From the NCBI GenBank assembly GCA_937872225.1, contig CALMRZ010000047.1:124001-188000 (forward strand): a stretch of 64,000 nucleotides of DNA, given 5' to 3'. Below are positions 9,638-18,627 of this stretch, piece after piece; positions within the stretch are counted from its first letter, which is position 1; the number at the start of each line of letters is the position of its first letter. The notes below the pieces were generated by a model. It had not been told where the DNA came from. It worked only from the letters and a program-made list of their open reading frames with translations, and made no database searches. This DNA is from an uncultured Spirochaetota bacterium. Its GTDB lineage: Bacteria > Spirochaetota > UBA4802 > UBA5550. Position numbers and translations under genes: made by a program.

Positions 9638-12592
9638 TTAAAAATAGGCCCTGGTTTTGAATACGTTCTGGATGTCCATGCCGATGCCGAAGATGAATTC
9701 GAACCCGTAGGGCCGCACGTACACGTCATGCTGGTCGAAGCGGTAATAGCCGCGCACGCCCAGGACAAAGGGGACCTCGATGGAGAAGAAGTGCATTTCC
9801 GCGCAGAGCTCCATGCCGGCGGAGCGGTAGTATTCTTTCACCCGGAGCTTTTTGCCTTTTTCGGCCATGGACACGGCATAGTCGCCGAACAGGTTGGCGA
9901 AGAAGCGCTTGAAGTGGAGCACGTGCACCAGGTTCCAGTCCGGGTTGAAGATCGGGAAGGTGTAATTGAGGCCGGCCTTGGCCGTGTGGCGCGAGAACTC
10001 GTAATCGTAGCCCCGGGCGAAAAGGATCTCGCTGGCGAACTGGTAGTCGCGGGGCGCCTGCAGCTCATAGGCCCCCTGGAGGAAAAGGCTGTGGTGAGGG
10101 AGGACGCCCGGGAAGTAAAAGGTCCCGCTCACCGAGAGAAGGCTCCCCTTCGTGTGGCCCCTGAAGGGAGTGTGGCGATACACGATATCGATCGACTGTC
10201 CCCATACCGGGTACAAATCGGCAAACCATTTGTAGCCGTTGTAGAAGCTGGCGAAATACGAGATCGGCACGAAGCCGCCGTTGTGGTAGCGGTTTGCCGT
10301 GTAATAGCGGGGCAGCAGCTGCATGTCGTACGCCTGGATATAGCTCCCGCGCGCGCCCAGGGTGAGCAGGGTGGTGAAGCGGCTCCGCGAAAGGTCCAGG
10401 GGGACCTTGACGCCCAGCGAGGGACTCAGTTCGCGCCACGTGTAGTGGTAGGTCTCCCGGATGGCCCCGTAATAAAATGACGTGTCATAGGTCGAGGCGC
10501 GGGTGCCGTAGAAAAGGCTGACGTCGATGACCGGGTACAGGCCGCCGTAGCTCACGCTTAAAATGCCGGCGTGGGTCTTCTCGTTCCAGTTGTAGTTGTA
10601 TCCTGCGGCAATCTCCGTGGTCCCCAGGAGGTTCCGCGACGAGACCGTCAGGGTAAGGTTTTCCGAGAAGGGGTCAGCCATGGGCATCCAGCTGTAAATA
10701 TAAAAGAGGTGCGTGAAGTGGTTGAACTTTTTCGACTCGTACGCGCCTTCGGGGATGTCCTTCGTGATGTCTCCCCCCGCCTCCTGGGCGATGAGGGGTT
10801 CGTAGTATTGTACGCTCCGATCCCGCACCTTCTCGATGGGGACCCATTTCGCCGGGTCAAGGTCCATCTCCACCGCCGTGTACCCCTCGGCGGTGACGTC
10901 GTTGAAGGCGAGCTTTTTCCCGTCCGGCGACAGGGACGGGTAATAGGCGCCGAACTTCCTGCTCGTCACCTGGAAGATTTTTTTCGTGGCGATGTTGACC
11001 GCGTAGATGTTGTCGATGCCGGAGTGGGGCGACACGAAATAGATGAACCTCCCGTCCGAGACCGGGTAGTAGAGGTTCTGCGCCGTGTAGGGGACGATGG
11101 TGGCGGACAGGCCGGTATCGCTGTTCACGATGGCGATGGCTTTCCCCTTCAGTCTGTTGATTTTAGTGAATACGATGGATTTCCCGTCAAGGGACCAGTG
11201 CGGTGTCTGGATGAATTCCCTCTCTTCGGCGGCGTACCGATTCAGCTCGGCCCCGGTGTCAGCGTCGATAAGGACCAGGGAGCACTCGTTGGTCGATGTA
11301 TATTCCACGGCGGCGATCTTTTTCCCGTCAGGGGACAGGGCCGGGGCGAAGAGCCTCGTGTTATTGGCGAGGGTGCGCTTTTTCCTCGTCTTCAGGTCGT
11401 AGGTCACGATGACGGAATAGCTGCGCTGGCCCCAGCGTATATCGGGAACCTGCTCCGACCATGCCACGCGGCCCCCCGCCACGGAGGGCGCGGTGAAATT
11501 TATCTGCCCCGGGTAGCAGAGCCGGGATTCCTTTCCCGTCGCCGGGTCTATCCTCATCAAGGAGTAGATGCCCTTCATGCCGTACCGCAGGGTGATGACG
11601 CTCCCGTCCGGCGCGTACTGGGGCGCGTTGTTGTAGGTCCAGTATCTGGGATCGGTCTTGTGGAGCGGCCTGGCGTCGGTGAAGGAGAGTCCGTCGAGCT
11701 GTTCCTTCCAGAGGCGCTCCATTTCGTCCATGGTGTCCTTGTACAGGGAGTAGGCGCTGCTGCCGGTCTTCTTGATCAGCATGAAGTCGAACCAGTGGGG
11801 CACGAAGGGGGCCCAGGTGGCCCGGTACATCATGTCCGCCCACACGTCGGGCCCGTATTTCCGCTTCACGTGGGTCGTCATGTAATAGCCCAGGAGGTAG
11901 GGCGACTTGAGGGGGTCCCAGTCCCTGTAGGAGCCGAAGAGCGCCTTGAAATACTTGTAGCGCTTTCCGGAGAGGAGGAGGGCCCGGAGCTCCACGTCGA
12001 ATTCCGGGATGCGGCCGCGGCCGCTGGAGGTGAGGGCCGTTTCCGTGCCCACGGCGTCCCCCTCGATGAACCACCAGGGCACCGACAGGGCGCCCATGAC
12101 AAAGGCGGCCTGCTCCCCGAATATGACGTACAGGGCCTTGTTGAAGCCGCGGTTCAGGCTGTCCATCTGCACGATGTGCCTGAACTCGTGGATGGCCAGC
12201 TCCGTGTACCAGTCGTTGGTCCCGGCGAAAGACCCTTGGGGCGGTGTGTTCCACCACTGGCTCCGCCGGGGCATGTAGGCCGCCATGCCGTTCGATTCGA
12301 CCGACTGGTTGTAGAGGAGCACGGACAGGCGCTTCGGATGGAACTTCAGGGTCTTGGTGACGTGGGGATAGGCGTGCTCCAGGGTCGCTGCCACGCGCTG
12401 GGCGTCCTTCTCGATTTCCTCCGGATAGATGACCTTGAAGTGGGGCGTCATGATCACGCGCCACCTGAGGCCGCAGGGGTTCTGGTTGGCGTTGATGGCC
12501 ATGGCTGGTGCCAGGCCGGCCATCAGTATGATGGCGCAGGCGATGAAGACCGACAGCGGCCTGTATTTATATCGTGACCTGTAAGAGGGCAT
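9638..12592 (-). CDS. Outer-membrane protein: HExxH domain, TolB-like propeller, C-terminal barrel
   Basis: A 984-residue exported protein with three parts. A signal sequence (about 1-33) leads to a gluzincin-like metallopeptidase domain: HEFRH at 135-139 and a third ligand candidate Glu177 in WWFIEGDA, 38 residues later. Residues about 310-600 hold repeated blades of TolB/PD40 type (SPDGKKIAAV, SLDGKSIVFT, SPDGKKLAFN). The last about 350 residues alternate aromatic strands and end in ...TRAYF, a C-terminal Phe typical of outer-membrane barrels. So it is probably an outer-membrane anchored protease-like protein with a periplasmic propeller. Substrate unknown; catalytic activity is inferred from ligands only. 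It appears monocistronic. Confidence 0.75.
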   Translation of the reverse strand: MPSYRSRYKYRPLSVFIACAIILMAGLAPAMAINANQNPCGLRWRVIMTPHFKVIYPEEIEKDAQRVAATLEHAYPHVTKTLKFHPKRLSVLLYNQSVESNGMAAYMPRRSQWWNTPPQGSFAGTNDWYTELAIHEFRHIVQMDSLNRGFNKALYVIFGEQAAFVMGALSVPWWFIEGDAVGTETALTSSGRGRIPEFDVELRALLLSGKRYKYFKALFGSYRDWDPLKSPYLLGYYMTTHVKRKYGPDVWADMMYRATWAPFVPHWFDFMLIKKTGSSAYSLYKDTMDEMERLWKEQLDGLSFTDARPLHKTDPRYWTYNNAPQYAPDGSVITLRYGMKGIYSLMRIDPATGKESRLCYPGQINFTAPSVAGGRVAWSEQVPDIRWGQRSYSVIVTYDLKTRKKRTLANNTRLFAPALSPDGKKIAAVEYTSTNECSLVLIDADTGAELNRYAAEEREFIQTPHWSLDGKSIVFTKINRLKGKAIAIVNSDTGLSATIVPYTAQNLYYPVSDGRFIYFVSPHSGIDNIYAVNIATKKIFQVTSRKFGAYYPSLSPDGKKLAFNDVTAEGYTAVEMDLDPAKWVPIEKVRDRSVQYYEPLIAQEAGGDITKDIPEGAYESKKFNHFTHLFYIYSWMPMADPFSENLTLTVSSRNLLGTTEIAAGYNYNWNEKTHAGILSVSYGGLYPVIDVSLFYGTRASTYDTSFYYGAIRETYHYTWRELSPSLGVKVPLDLSRSRFTTLLTLGARGSYIQAYDMQLLPRYYTANRYHNGGFVPISYFASFYNGYKWFADLYPVWGQSIDIVYRHTPFRGHTKGSLLSVSGTFYFPGVLPHHSLFLQGAYELQAPRDYQFASEILFARGYDYEFSRHTAKAGLNYTFPIFNPDWNLVHVLHFKRFFANLFGDYAVSMAEKGKKLRVKEYYRSAGMELCAEMHFFSIEVPFVLGVRGYYRFDQHDVYVRPYGFEFIFGIGMDIQNVFKTRAYF

Positions 12593-12836
12593 ATAATTAA
12601 TAAAAAAATTATCTTGATATTTGCCTTGGAATCAATAGACTTGTTTTATGGATTGATAGTATTTAAAAATCTTACCCCGCCGGAAGCGAAAATACTATCA
12701 GTGAATAAAATCCAGTTACAGTGCCGATATAATTTTTCCTTGTCAATTATTAAACTGTAACTTTTGCCGTGGCCCGGGTTCGCATTGCCGTACCGTTTGC
12801 AATGATGTGAAAACCATTCATTCAGGGAGGACCTCA

Positions 12837-13145
12837 ATGCTTATCGTCCATGTCAATGTCCACGTAAAGCCAAACCGGATTGATGATTTCAAAATGGCCA
12901 CCATACAGAACGCATCCGAGAGCGTGCGCGAGCCGGGCATTGCCAGGTTCGACGTAGTCCAGCGGGAGGACGATCCGTCGAAATTTGTCCTGGTGGAGGT
13001 CTACCGCGATACAGACGCAACGTCACGTCACAAGGAAACCGCCCATTACGCGGCGTGGCGCGATGCCGTGGCACCCATGATGGCGGAACCGCGGAGCAGC
13101 GTGAAATACTACGGCGTGTATCCCGATGATGACAGGTGGGCCTAG
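12837..13145 (+). CDS. Antibiotic biosynthesis monooxygenase (ABM)-family protein
   Basis: A 102-residue ferredoxin-like dimeric alpha/beta barrel of the ABM/YgiN/LsrG type. The pattern [12 protein letters not shown], then [20 protein letters not shown] and [12 protein letters not shown] is typical. I start at 12837, where AGGGAGG sits 6-12 bases upstream, rather than at 12807. Members oxidise quinols or isomerise small molecules such as phospho-AI-2; the substrate here is unknown. The stop codon is 2 bases before the alcohol dehydrogenase ATG, so the two are translationally coupled, and it may handle a product or by-product of that pathway. Confidence 0.75.
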   Translation: MLIVHVNVHVKPNRIDDFKMATIQNASESVREPGIARFDVVQREDDPSKFVLVEVYRDTDATSRHKETAHYAAWRDAVAPMMAEPRSSVKYYGVYPDDDRWA

Positions 13146-13147
13146 CC

Positions 13148-14302
13148 ATGACCTTCGAGTTTTCCACCGCCGGCAGCGTTCTCTTCGGCGAGGGGGCTGT
13201 GCGCCGGCTGCCGGAGATAGCGACTGCCTTCGGCAGCAGGGCTTTCGTGGTCACCGGTAAAACGCCGGGCCGGTACGATGCCGCGCTGAATACATTATCC
13301 GCCGCCGGCATGGCCGTGGAGGTTTTTCCGGTGAAGGGGGAGCCCACCGTGGCCATGGTCGGGGAAGGGATTGAGGCGGCGCGGAAGTACGGCGCGCAGA
13401 TAGTTATCGGTATCGGCGGCGGGAGCGTCATTGACGCGGCCAAGGCCATCGCCGCCTTTGTCACCAACAGGGGCGACCTCATGGACCACCTCGAGGTGAT
13501 CGGCGGCGCGCGCCCCCTGGAACTGCCGGCGGCCCCCTGTATTGCCATACCGACCACTGCCGGCACCGGCTCCGAGGTGACCAGGAATTCAGTGATCGCC
13601 TCGCCGGATCACCGCGTCAAGGTAAGCCTGCGGAGCCGGCATATCATGCCGCGTGCCGCCGTGGTGGACCCGGACCTGGCACTCTCCCTCCCGCCGGAGG
13701 AGACCGCCGCCTGCGGCCTCGACGCCCTGACCCAGCTCATCGAGCCCTTCGTTTCATCCCGGGCGAACCCGTTGACGGACGCCCTCTGCCGCGAGGGGAT
13801 GGTGCTTGCCGCTGCCGCTCTTCCCGCGGCATATCATGACGGAAACGATACTGAGGCGCGGCGCGACATGGCCCTTGCAGCCCTCATGAGCGGCATGGCC
13901 CTGGCCAACGCCGGCCTCGGCGCGGTCCACGGCCTGGCGGCCGTGATAGGCGGCATGTTCCCCGCGGCCCCCCACGGGGCCGTGTGCGCGGCCCTGCTCC
14001 CCCGGGCCCTCCTGGCCAACTGGCGCGTGGTGCGGAACCATGGAAAGCCGGAAAGCCTGGACAGGTTCAGGGAGGCGGCCATTCTCATCACCGGCGACCC
14101 CCATGCCGCGGCGGAGGACGCCGTCGACTGGATCGGGTCCCTCTGCGCCGAACTGGCGGTCCCGGGACTGTCCCGCCATGGCGTCGGCGCTGAACACGTG
14201 GACGCCATCGTGGAGCAGGCCCGGAAGGCGAACAGCATGAAGGCAAACCCCGTTGATCTGGCCGCGGAGGAACTGGCGGGCATCGTCCGCGCCGCCCTGT
14301 GA
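13148..14302 (+). CDS. Iron-containing (group III) alcohol dehydrogenase
   Basis: A 384-residue enzyme with NAD(P)-binding GGGSVIDAAKAIA, GTGSEVTRNSVI, and metal-binding histidines in GAVHGLAAVIGG and APHGAV. It interconverts an aldehyde and an alcohol in the cytosol. I place the start at the ATG at 13148 (MTFEFSTAGSVLFGEG), not the GTG 12 bases earlier, because it fits both the family N-terminus and the 2-base gap to the upstream gene. It lies 207 bases before the glycyl radical enzyme. Diol dehydratase-type radical enzymes and sulfonate lyases are commonly paired with such an ADH, so it probably consumes or supplies the aldehyde of that pathway. Confidence 0.88.
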   Translation: MTFEFSTAGSVLFGEGAVRRLPEIATAFGSRAFVVTGKTPGRYDAALNTLSAAGMAVEVFPVKGEPTVAMVGEGIEAARKYGAQIVIGIGGGSVIDAAKAIAAFVTNRGDLMDHLEVIGGARPLELPAAPCIAIPTTAGTGSEVTRNSVIASPDHRVKVSLRSRHIMPRAAVVDPDLALSLPPEETAACGLDALTQLIEPFVSSRANPLTDALCREGMVLAAAALPAAYHDGNDTEARRDMALAALMSGMALANAGLGAVHGLAAVIGGMFPAAPHGAVCAALLPRALLANWRVVRNHGKPESLDRFREAAILITGDPHAAAEDAVDWIGSLCAELAVPGLSRHGVGAEHVDAIVEQARKANSMKANPVDLAAEELAGIVRAAL

Positions 14303-14396
14303 CCATCGCGGCCTTTCCCGCGGATTGGATAAAAATCGTATGACTTTATAATAACGGTCGATTAATAGATAGCCTTATAGTATACTTTTTTTATAG

Positions 14397-14473
14397 CCCC
14401 CTCAATTCCCCGGAGGGGGACTTCGATAAAAGTATCGTTTCCTATTTTATGTGAGCCCCCAAGGGGGGAGGGG
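14397..14473. repeat. C/G-rich palindromic intergenic repeat
   Basis: Between the alcohol dehydrogenase and the glycyl radical enzyme, CCCCCTC (14397-14403) pairs with GAGGGGG (14413-14419), and CCCCC-AA-GGGGG follows at 14456-14467. The first hairpin shares its ccccc...ggggga ct layout with repeats at about 54522 and 60571. The rest of the intergenic stretch is AT-rich with no gene. Confidence 0.55.
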
Positions 14474-14509
14474 TGTGAAGCGATAATGATTTCTTCCCGA
14501 GGTGACCCC

Positions 14510-17467
14510 ATGAATTTCACGAATATCCTTGTCCGTTTCCTGCTGCGGCTGATGGCGGTTATCTACAACCGGCGGCCTTCAAAGAACGCGTACCTGATCT
14601 GCGCAGACGGATGGATAAACTTCACCATCGGGGTCCGCACCGAGGACTCCTGCGTCCGTGCCGCCATCAGGTTCCGGGACGGGACCGTGTCGGTCATGAA
14701 GAACATTCCCGGCGACGCCGACTCGGTCCTTGTCTTCCGGGACGGCCCGTCCATCAGGGAGGCCATCAACCTGCCACCCAACGAGATGGTGCTCTTTTTG
14801 ATCAAGGGGAGGCTCCGGATCGAGGGGAACTTCGTGTATCCCAATATCTTCAACTACCTGATTTCCAACCTCCTGCACGACAGACATAAGAAAATGCAGG
14901 ATAAGATGATACGGGAGCACCGGCGCCAGAAGCTGGCTGATTCGCTCCAGGGGGACCTCAAGCCGGCCCCCGCGGAAAAAAAGGTGAGGGAAGGGATGCT
15001 GAAGGCGACAGTCCGGGACCCGGGCGTTGAGTACCTCGAGGACCAGTTTCTTCCCGAATATTCCCTGGCGGATTTTCCCCGCCTGAAGAAATTCCTCGAT
15101 ATCCATTTCACCGCCAAGCCGGAGATCTGCCACGAGCGGCCACAGCTCATGACGCGCTGGTTCCGCGAGAACGGCTTCGAGAAGAAAAAGGACGGCACGG
15201 ACTGGTCCCCGGAGCTCCGGCAGGCCCACGCCTACCGGTACCTGATGGAGAACCGGAAGCCGATCATCCGGAAGGACGACCTCGTCGCCGGCACCTCCAC
15301 CACGAAGGAGATCGGCGTCATACTGTATCCGGACGCGGTGGCGACCATGATATGGAGCGAGCTCGGCAATGTGGCCGACCGCGAGCTCAATTCCTACGCG
15401 ATTTCGGAGGAATCACGGCGCGTGCTCCACGGTGAGGTTTTTCCCTTCTGGACCGGGCGCAATTTCCGCGAGTGGGTGCGGAAGGAATACGGCAATCCCC
15501 TGTGCCAGCGCATCGACGAGCGCTTCGCCGTGTATTTTCTCTGGAAAACGGTGGCGCTGTCCCACACCATAGCCGATTTTCCGAAGCTCCTCAGGATCGG
15601 AACGAGGGGCTGCATCGAGGAAATACGACGGGAGCTCGCAAAGACGTCCGAGACCGGCAAGCGGAACCTGCTGGAGGCGATGATACTCTGCCTGGAGGGC
15701 CTCGCCGCTTACGCGAAGAACCTGTCGATGCAGGCGGGGCGGGACGCGGGGGATGAGCCGGACATGGCGAGGAAGCGCGAGCTGCTCCGCATCGCCGAGA
15801 TCTGCCGGAAGGTTCCCGAAGGCCCCTGCACGACCCTGGACGAGGCGGTGAACGCAGCGTGGATCGGGTGGGTGGGCCTCCACATGGAGAACACCAATGC
15901 CGGCCTCTCCCTGGGCAGGATGGACCAGTGGTTTCAGCCGTATTTTAAAGCCGACATGGAGAAATGCGCCACACAGGAAGAACGCGACGCCTGCATCAAG
16001 AAGGCCATCGAACTCGTGGGCTGCTTCTACTTGCGCTGCACCGACCACCTGCCCCTGGTTCCGGACATCGGCAACTACCTCTTCGGCGGCAGTTCGTCGG
16101 ACCAGGCCATCACCCTGGGCGGCGTCACCCCCGACGGCGAAGACGCGGTCTGCGACATGACCTACATCTTTCTCAAGGTAACCGAGATGCTCAGCATCAG
16201 GGACCCCAACGTGAACGCGCGCTTCAACCGCGAGAAGAACAGCGAGGCCTATCTCAAGCGCCTCTGCGAGGTGAACCTGATGACCGCGGCGACCCCGTCG
16301 CTCCACAGCGACTCGGCGGTCATGGCCTCCCTGGAGGAGTTCAACTACGACCCGCGGGACCTGCGCAACTGGTCCGCCACGGGGTGCGTGGAGCCGACCC
16401 TGTCGGGCAAGCACATCGGCCACACCAACTGCATGATGATGAACATGGTGGCGGCCCTGGAGATGGCACTGAACAACGGCCGTCACCCCCTCATGGATTG
16501 GAAGGTGGGGCCCGAGACCGGCGTGATCGAAAGCGGGAGCTTCGCCACCTTCGAGGAATTTTACGACGCCTTCGCGAAGCAGTTCCGGTTTCTCATAGAC
16601 AATTCCGTCGAGTACAACAACATGCTGGGGAGGGCCCACGCCTATCTCAGGCCGACGCCGCTCCTGTCGGCCCTCATCGACGGCCCGGTGCGCAAGGGCG
16701 TCGACGTGACGAAGGGCGGGGCGACCTACAACAGCTCCGGCGCGGCCTGCATCGGCCTCGCGGACGTCACCGATTCCCTCATGGCGGTGAAAAAGCTCGT
16801 GTATGACGAAAAACGGGTCACCCTCCCGGAATTCAAAAAGGCCATCGACGCCGACTACGCGGGGCACCCGCAGCTCCATGCCATGGTGATGAACCGGGTG
16901 CCGCGCTTCGGCTCCGGGAGCGACGAGGCCCTGGCCCTGGCGCAGCGGGTGGCGGGATTCGCCCATGACGCGTACTACGCCCATGAAAACTACCGGGGCG
17001 GCCGCTACACCGCCGGGTTCTGGTCCATGTCGAACCACGTGATCTTCGGCAACATGACCGGCGCGCTCCCGTCGGGGAGGCTCGCGGGCAAGGCCTTTAC
17101 GCCGGGCCTTACGCCTGAGCCGAATGCGTCCAGGAACCTGCTGGACAACATCCGCGACGTGGCGCGGCTCGACCCGAAGACCATGAACAACAACATCGCC
17201 TTCAACGTGAAGGTGGTGCCCAGCGCGAGCGAGACCCACGAGGCCATGGTGAACACCATGTACTCCTACGTGAAGACCTATTTCGAGCTGGGGGGAATGC
17301 AGATGCAGATGAACGTGGTATCGTCGGCGGTCCTCCGCGACGCCATGGCCCACCCGGAGAACTATCGGAACCTGATCGTGCGCATATCCGGCTACAACGC
17401 CTACTTCGTCACCCTGAACCGTGAGATGCAGATAGAGCTGATCGAGCGGGCGGAGTACGGGGTATGA
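14510..17467 (+). CDS. Glycyl radical enzyme fused to an N-terminal SCP2-like domain
   Basis: A 985-residue glycyl radical enzyme of the PFL/diol dehydratase superfamily, about 150 residues longer than usual. Numbered from the ATG at 14510 (GAGGTGA 4 bases upstream; an in-frame ATG at 14486 has a poorer site), thiyl-radical Cys626 and base Glu628 lie in ATGCVEPT, and radical Gly961 lies in RISGYNAYF near the C-terminus. The GCVEP signature marks dehydratases and C-N or C-S lyases rather than true pyruvate formate-lyase, which has CC. Residues about 25-125 look like an SCP2 sterol-carrier fold: a strand-rich start, a DSVLVFRDG stretch, then LFLIKGRLRIEGN. Such domains bind lipids, so a hydrophobic substrate is possible. 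Neighbours are an iron ADH before and the activase after. Oxygen-sensitive and cytosolic. Substrate unknown. Confidence 0.85.
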   Translation: MNFTNILVRFLLRLMAVIYNRRPSKNAYLICADGWINFTIGVRTEDSCVRAAIRFRDGTVSVMKNIPGDADSVLVFRDGPSIREAINLPPNEMVLFLIKGRLRIEGNFVYPNIFNYLISNLLHDRHKKMQDKMIREHRRQKLADSLQGDLKPAPAEKKVREGMLKATVRDPGVEYLEDQFLPEYSLADFPRLKKFLDIHFTAKPEICHERPQLMTRWFRENGFEKKKDGTDWSPELRQAHAYRYLMENRKPIIRKDDLVAGTSTTKEIGVILYPDAVATMIWSELGNVADRELNSYAISEESRRVLHGEVFPFWTGRNFREWVRKEYGNPLCQRIDERFAVYFLWKTVALSHTIADFPKLLRIGTRGCIEEIRRELAKTSETGKRNLLEAMILCLEGLAAYAKNLSMQAGRDAGDEPDMARKRELLRIAEICRKVPEGPCTTLDEAVNAAWIGWVGLHMENTNAGLSLGRMDQWFQPYFKADMEKCATQEERDACIKKAIELVGCFYLRCTDHLPLVPDIGNYLFGGSSSDQAITLGGVTPDGEDAVCDMTYIFLKVTEMLSIRDPNVNARFNREKNSEAYLKRLCEVNLMTAATPSLHSDSAVMASLEEFNYDPRDLRNWSATGCVEPTLSGKHIGHTNCMMMNMVAALEMALNNGRHPLMDWKVGPETGVIESGSFATFEEFYDAFAKQFRFLIDNSVEYNNMLGRAHAYLRPTPLLSALIDGPVRKGVDVTKGGATYNSSGAACIGLADVTDSLMAVKKLVYDEKRVTLPEFKKAIDADYAGHPQLHAMVMNRVPRFGSGSDEALALAQRVAGFAHDAYYAHENYRGGRYTAGFWSMSNHVIFGNMTGALPSGRLAGKAFTPGLTPEPNASRNLLDNIRDVARLDPKTMNNNIAFNVKVVPSASETHEAMVNTMYSYVKTYFELGGMQMQMNVVSSAVLRDAMAHPENYRNLIVRISGYNAYFVTLNREMQIELIERAEYGV

Positions 17468-17569
17468 GACGGGCGCGCGCAGGGGCGCGGTTTGCCGTGC
17501 CCCTGCGCGCGCCCGCAACATAAAGTGATAATAATCGCGACCGGACCGTGTCCGCTCTGCCGCAAATGT

Positions 17570-17664
17570 CCCCTCCCTTGATGGGAGGGGCGGGGGGAGG
17601 GTGAACATGTATCTGCCCTAGTAAGATAATCACCCCCGCCTTACCTCCCCCCTCAAGGGGGAGG
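17570..17664. repeat. Paired C/G-rich hairpins between the radical enzyme and its activase
   Basis: Two perfect hairpins, CCCCTCCC-TTGAT-GGGAGGGG (17570-17590) and CCTCCCCC-CTCAA-GGGGGAGG (17644-17664), face each other across a spacer that itself begins GGGTGA and ends TCACCC. The block is therefore an inverted repeat of hairpins, like a BIME. It occupies most of the 225-base gap. It could weaken read-through or stabilise the upstream mRNA end. Confidence 0.6.
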
Positions 17665-17692
17665 AATTTTAGAATGTATCAGTAAAAGAATC

Positions 17693-18613
17693 ATGAATAC
17701 AAGAGTATCAGATCCTCTCATTTTCGAAATAAAGGGAAACTCCCTGGACGACGGGCCGGGGATACGCACCGTGGTCTTCTTCAAGGGGTGTCCCCTGTCC
17801 TGCGCCTGGTGCCACAACCCGGAAAGCAAGCGGCGGGAGCGGGAGCTTTCCTTCGATAAAAAAAAATGCGTGGGGTGCGATGCCTGTATCGCCGTATGCC
17901 CGCAAAAGGCCCTTAACCGGGACAACCCCTATTTTGTCGACCGCGACCGGTGCACCCTCTGCCTTGACTGTGTCGACATCTGTCCCTCCGGGGCCCTCTC
18001 CGCCGTGGGAAAGGCAATGACTGTGGAAGAGATCGTCCGCATCATCGAGAAGGATATCCCGTTCTTCAAAAATTCCGGCGGCGGCGTCACCCTCTCCGGC
18101 GGCGAGCCGACCCTGTTCATGGACTTCACCGCCCGCCTGGCTGCGGAGCTCCGGCGGAGGGGAATTCCCGTGCTTCTGGAAACGTGCGGCCTCTTTAACT
18201 TCGACGCCTTCATTGAGCGGATCTATCCGCACCTGGCCATGATATTCTTCGACATCAAAATGATCGACGGGGACGCGCACCGCCGCCTCTGCGGCCGGCC
18301 CAACGGCGTGATACTGGACAATTTCAGGAAGCTCCATGGGCGCTGCCGTGACGGGGGCATTGCCGTGCTGCCCCGGGTGCCGCTGATCCCGGGCATCACC
18401 GCCACGGAGGAAAACCTTTCCGCCATTGCCGCCTTTCTCCGGGGACTGGGCGCGATGAGGGTGGCCCTGCTTCAGAACAATCCCCTCTGGTTCGAAAAGA
18501 ATGAAATGCTGGGAAGGGCCGCCGATGCCGCCGGCGAGGACATGCGCTCCTGGATAGGCCGGGACCGCATGGGCCTGATACGCTCGATCTTCAGGGATTT
18601 TGAGATCGTATAG
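17693..18613 (+). CDS. Glycyl radical enzyme activase (radical SAM)
   Basis: A 306-residue radical-SAM protein that should install the glycyl radical on the upstream enzyme. The SAM cluster motif is CPLSCAWC (Cys33, 37, 40). An inserted ferredoxin domain binds two extra [4Fe-4S] clusters through Cys59/62/65/69 and Cys87/90/93/97; this insertion is typical of activases for diol dehydratase- and lyase-type enzymes and absent in PflA. GGGVTLSGGEP is the conserved SAM-binding GGE region. It lies 225 bases downstream of its likely partner on the same strand. No clear Shine-Dalgarno directly precedes the ATG. Confidence 0.92.
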   Translation: MNTRVSDPLIFEIKGNSLDDGPGIRTVVFFKGCPLSCAWCHNPESKRRERELSFDKKKCVGCDACIAVCPQKALNRDNPYFVDRDRCTLCLDCVDICPSGALSAVGKAMTVEEIVRIIEKDIPFFKNSGGGVTLSGGEPTLFMDFTARLAAELRRRGIPVLLETCGLFNFDAFIERIYPHLAMIFFDIKMIDGDAHRRLCGRPNGVILDNFRKLHGRCRDGGIAVLPRVPLIPGITATEENLSAIAAFLRGLGAMRVALLQNNPLWFEKNEMLGRAADAAGEDMRSWIGRDRMGLIRSIFRDFEIV

Positions 18614-18627
18614 CGGCAATCCCGGCG

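Noticed and set aside
10571-12577. A 668-codon open frame on the plus strand opposite the HExxH-propeller-barrel gene
   Set aside because: No signal, motif or ribosome site, and the opposite strand has a coherent three-domain protein.
15413-17608. A 731-codon open frame on the minus strand opposite the glycyl radical enzyme
   Set aside because: Translation is His/Arg/Val-rich without domains; the plus strand carries intact catalytic motifs over the same interval.
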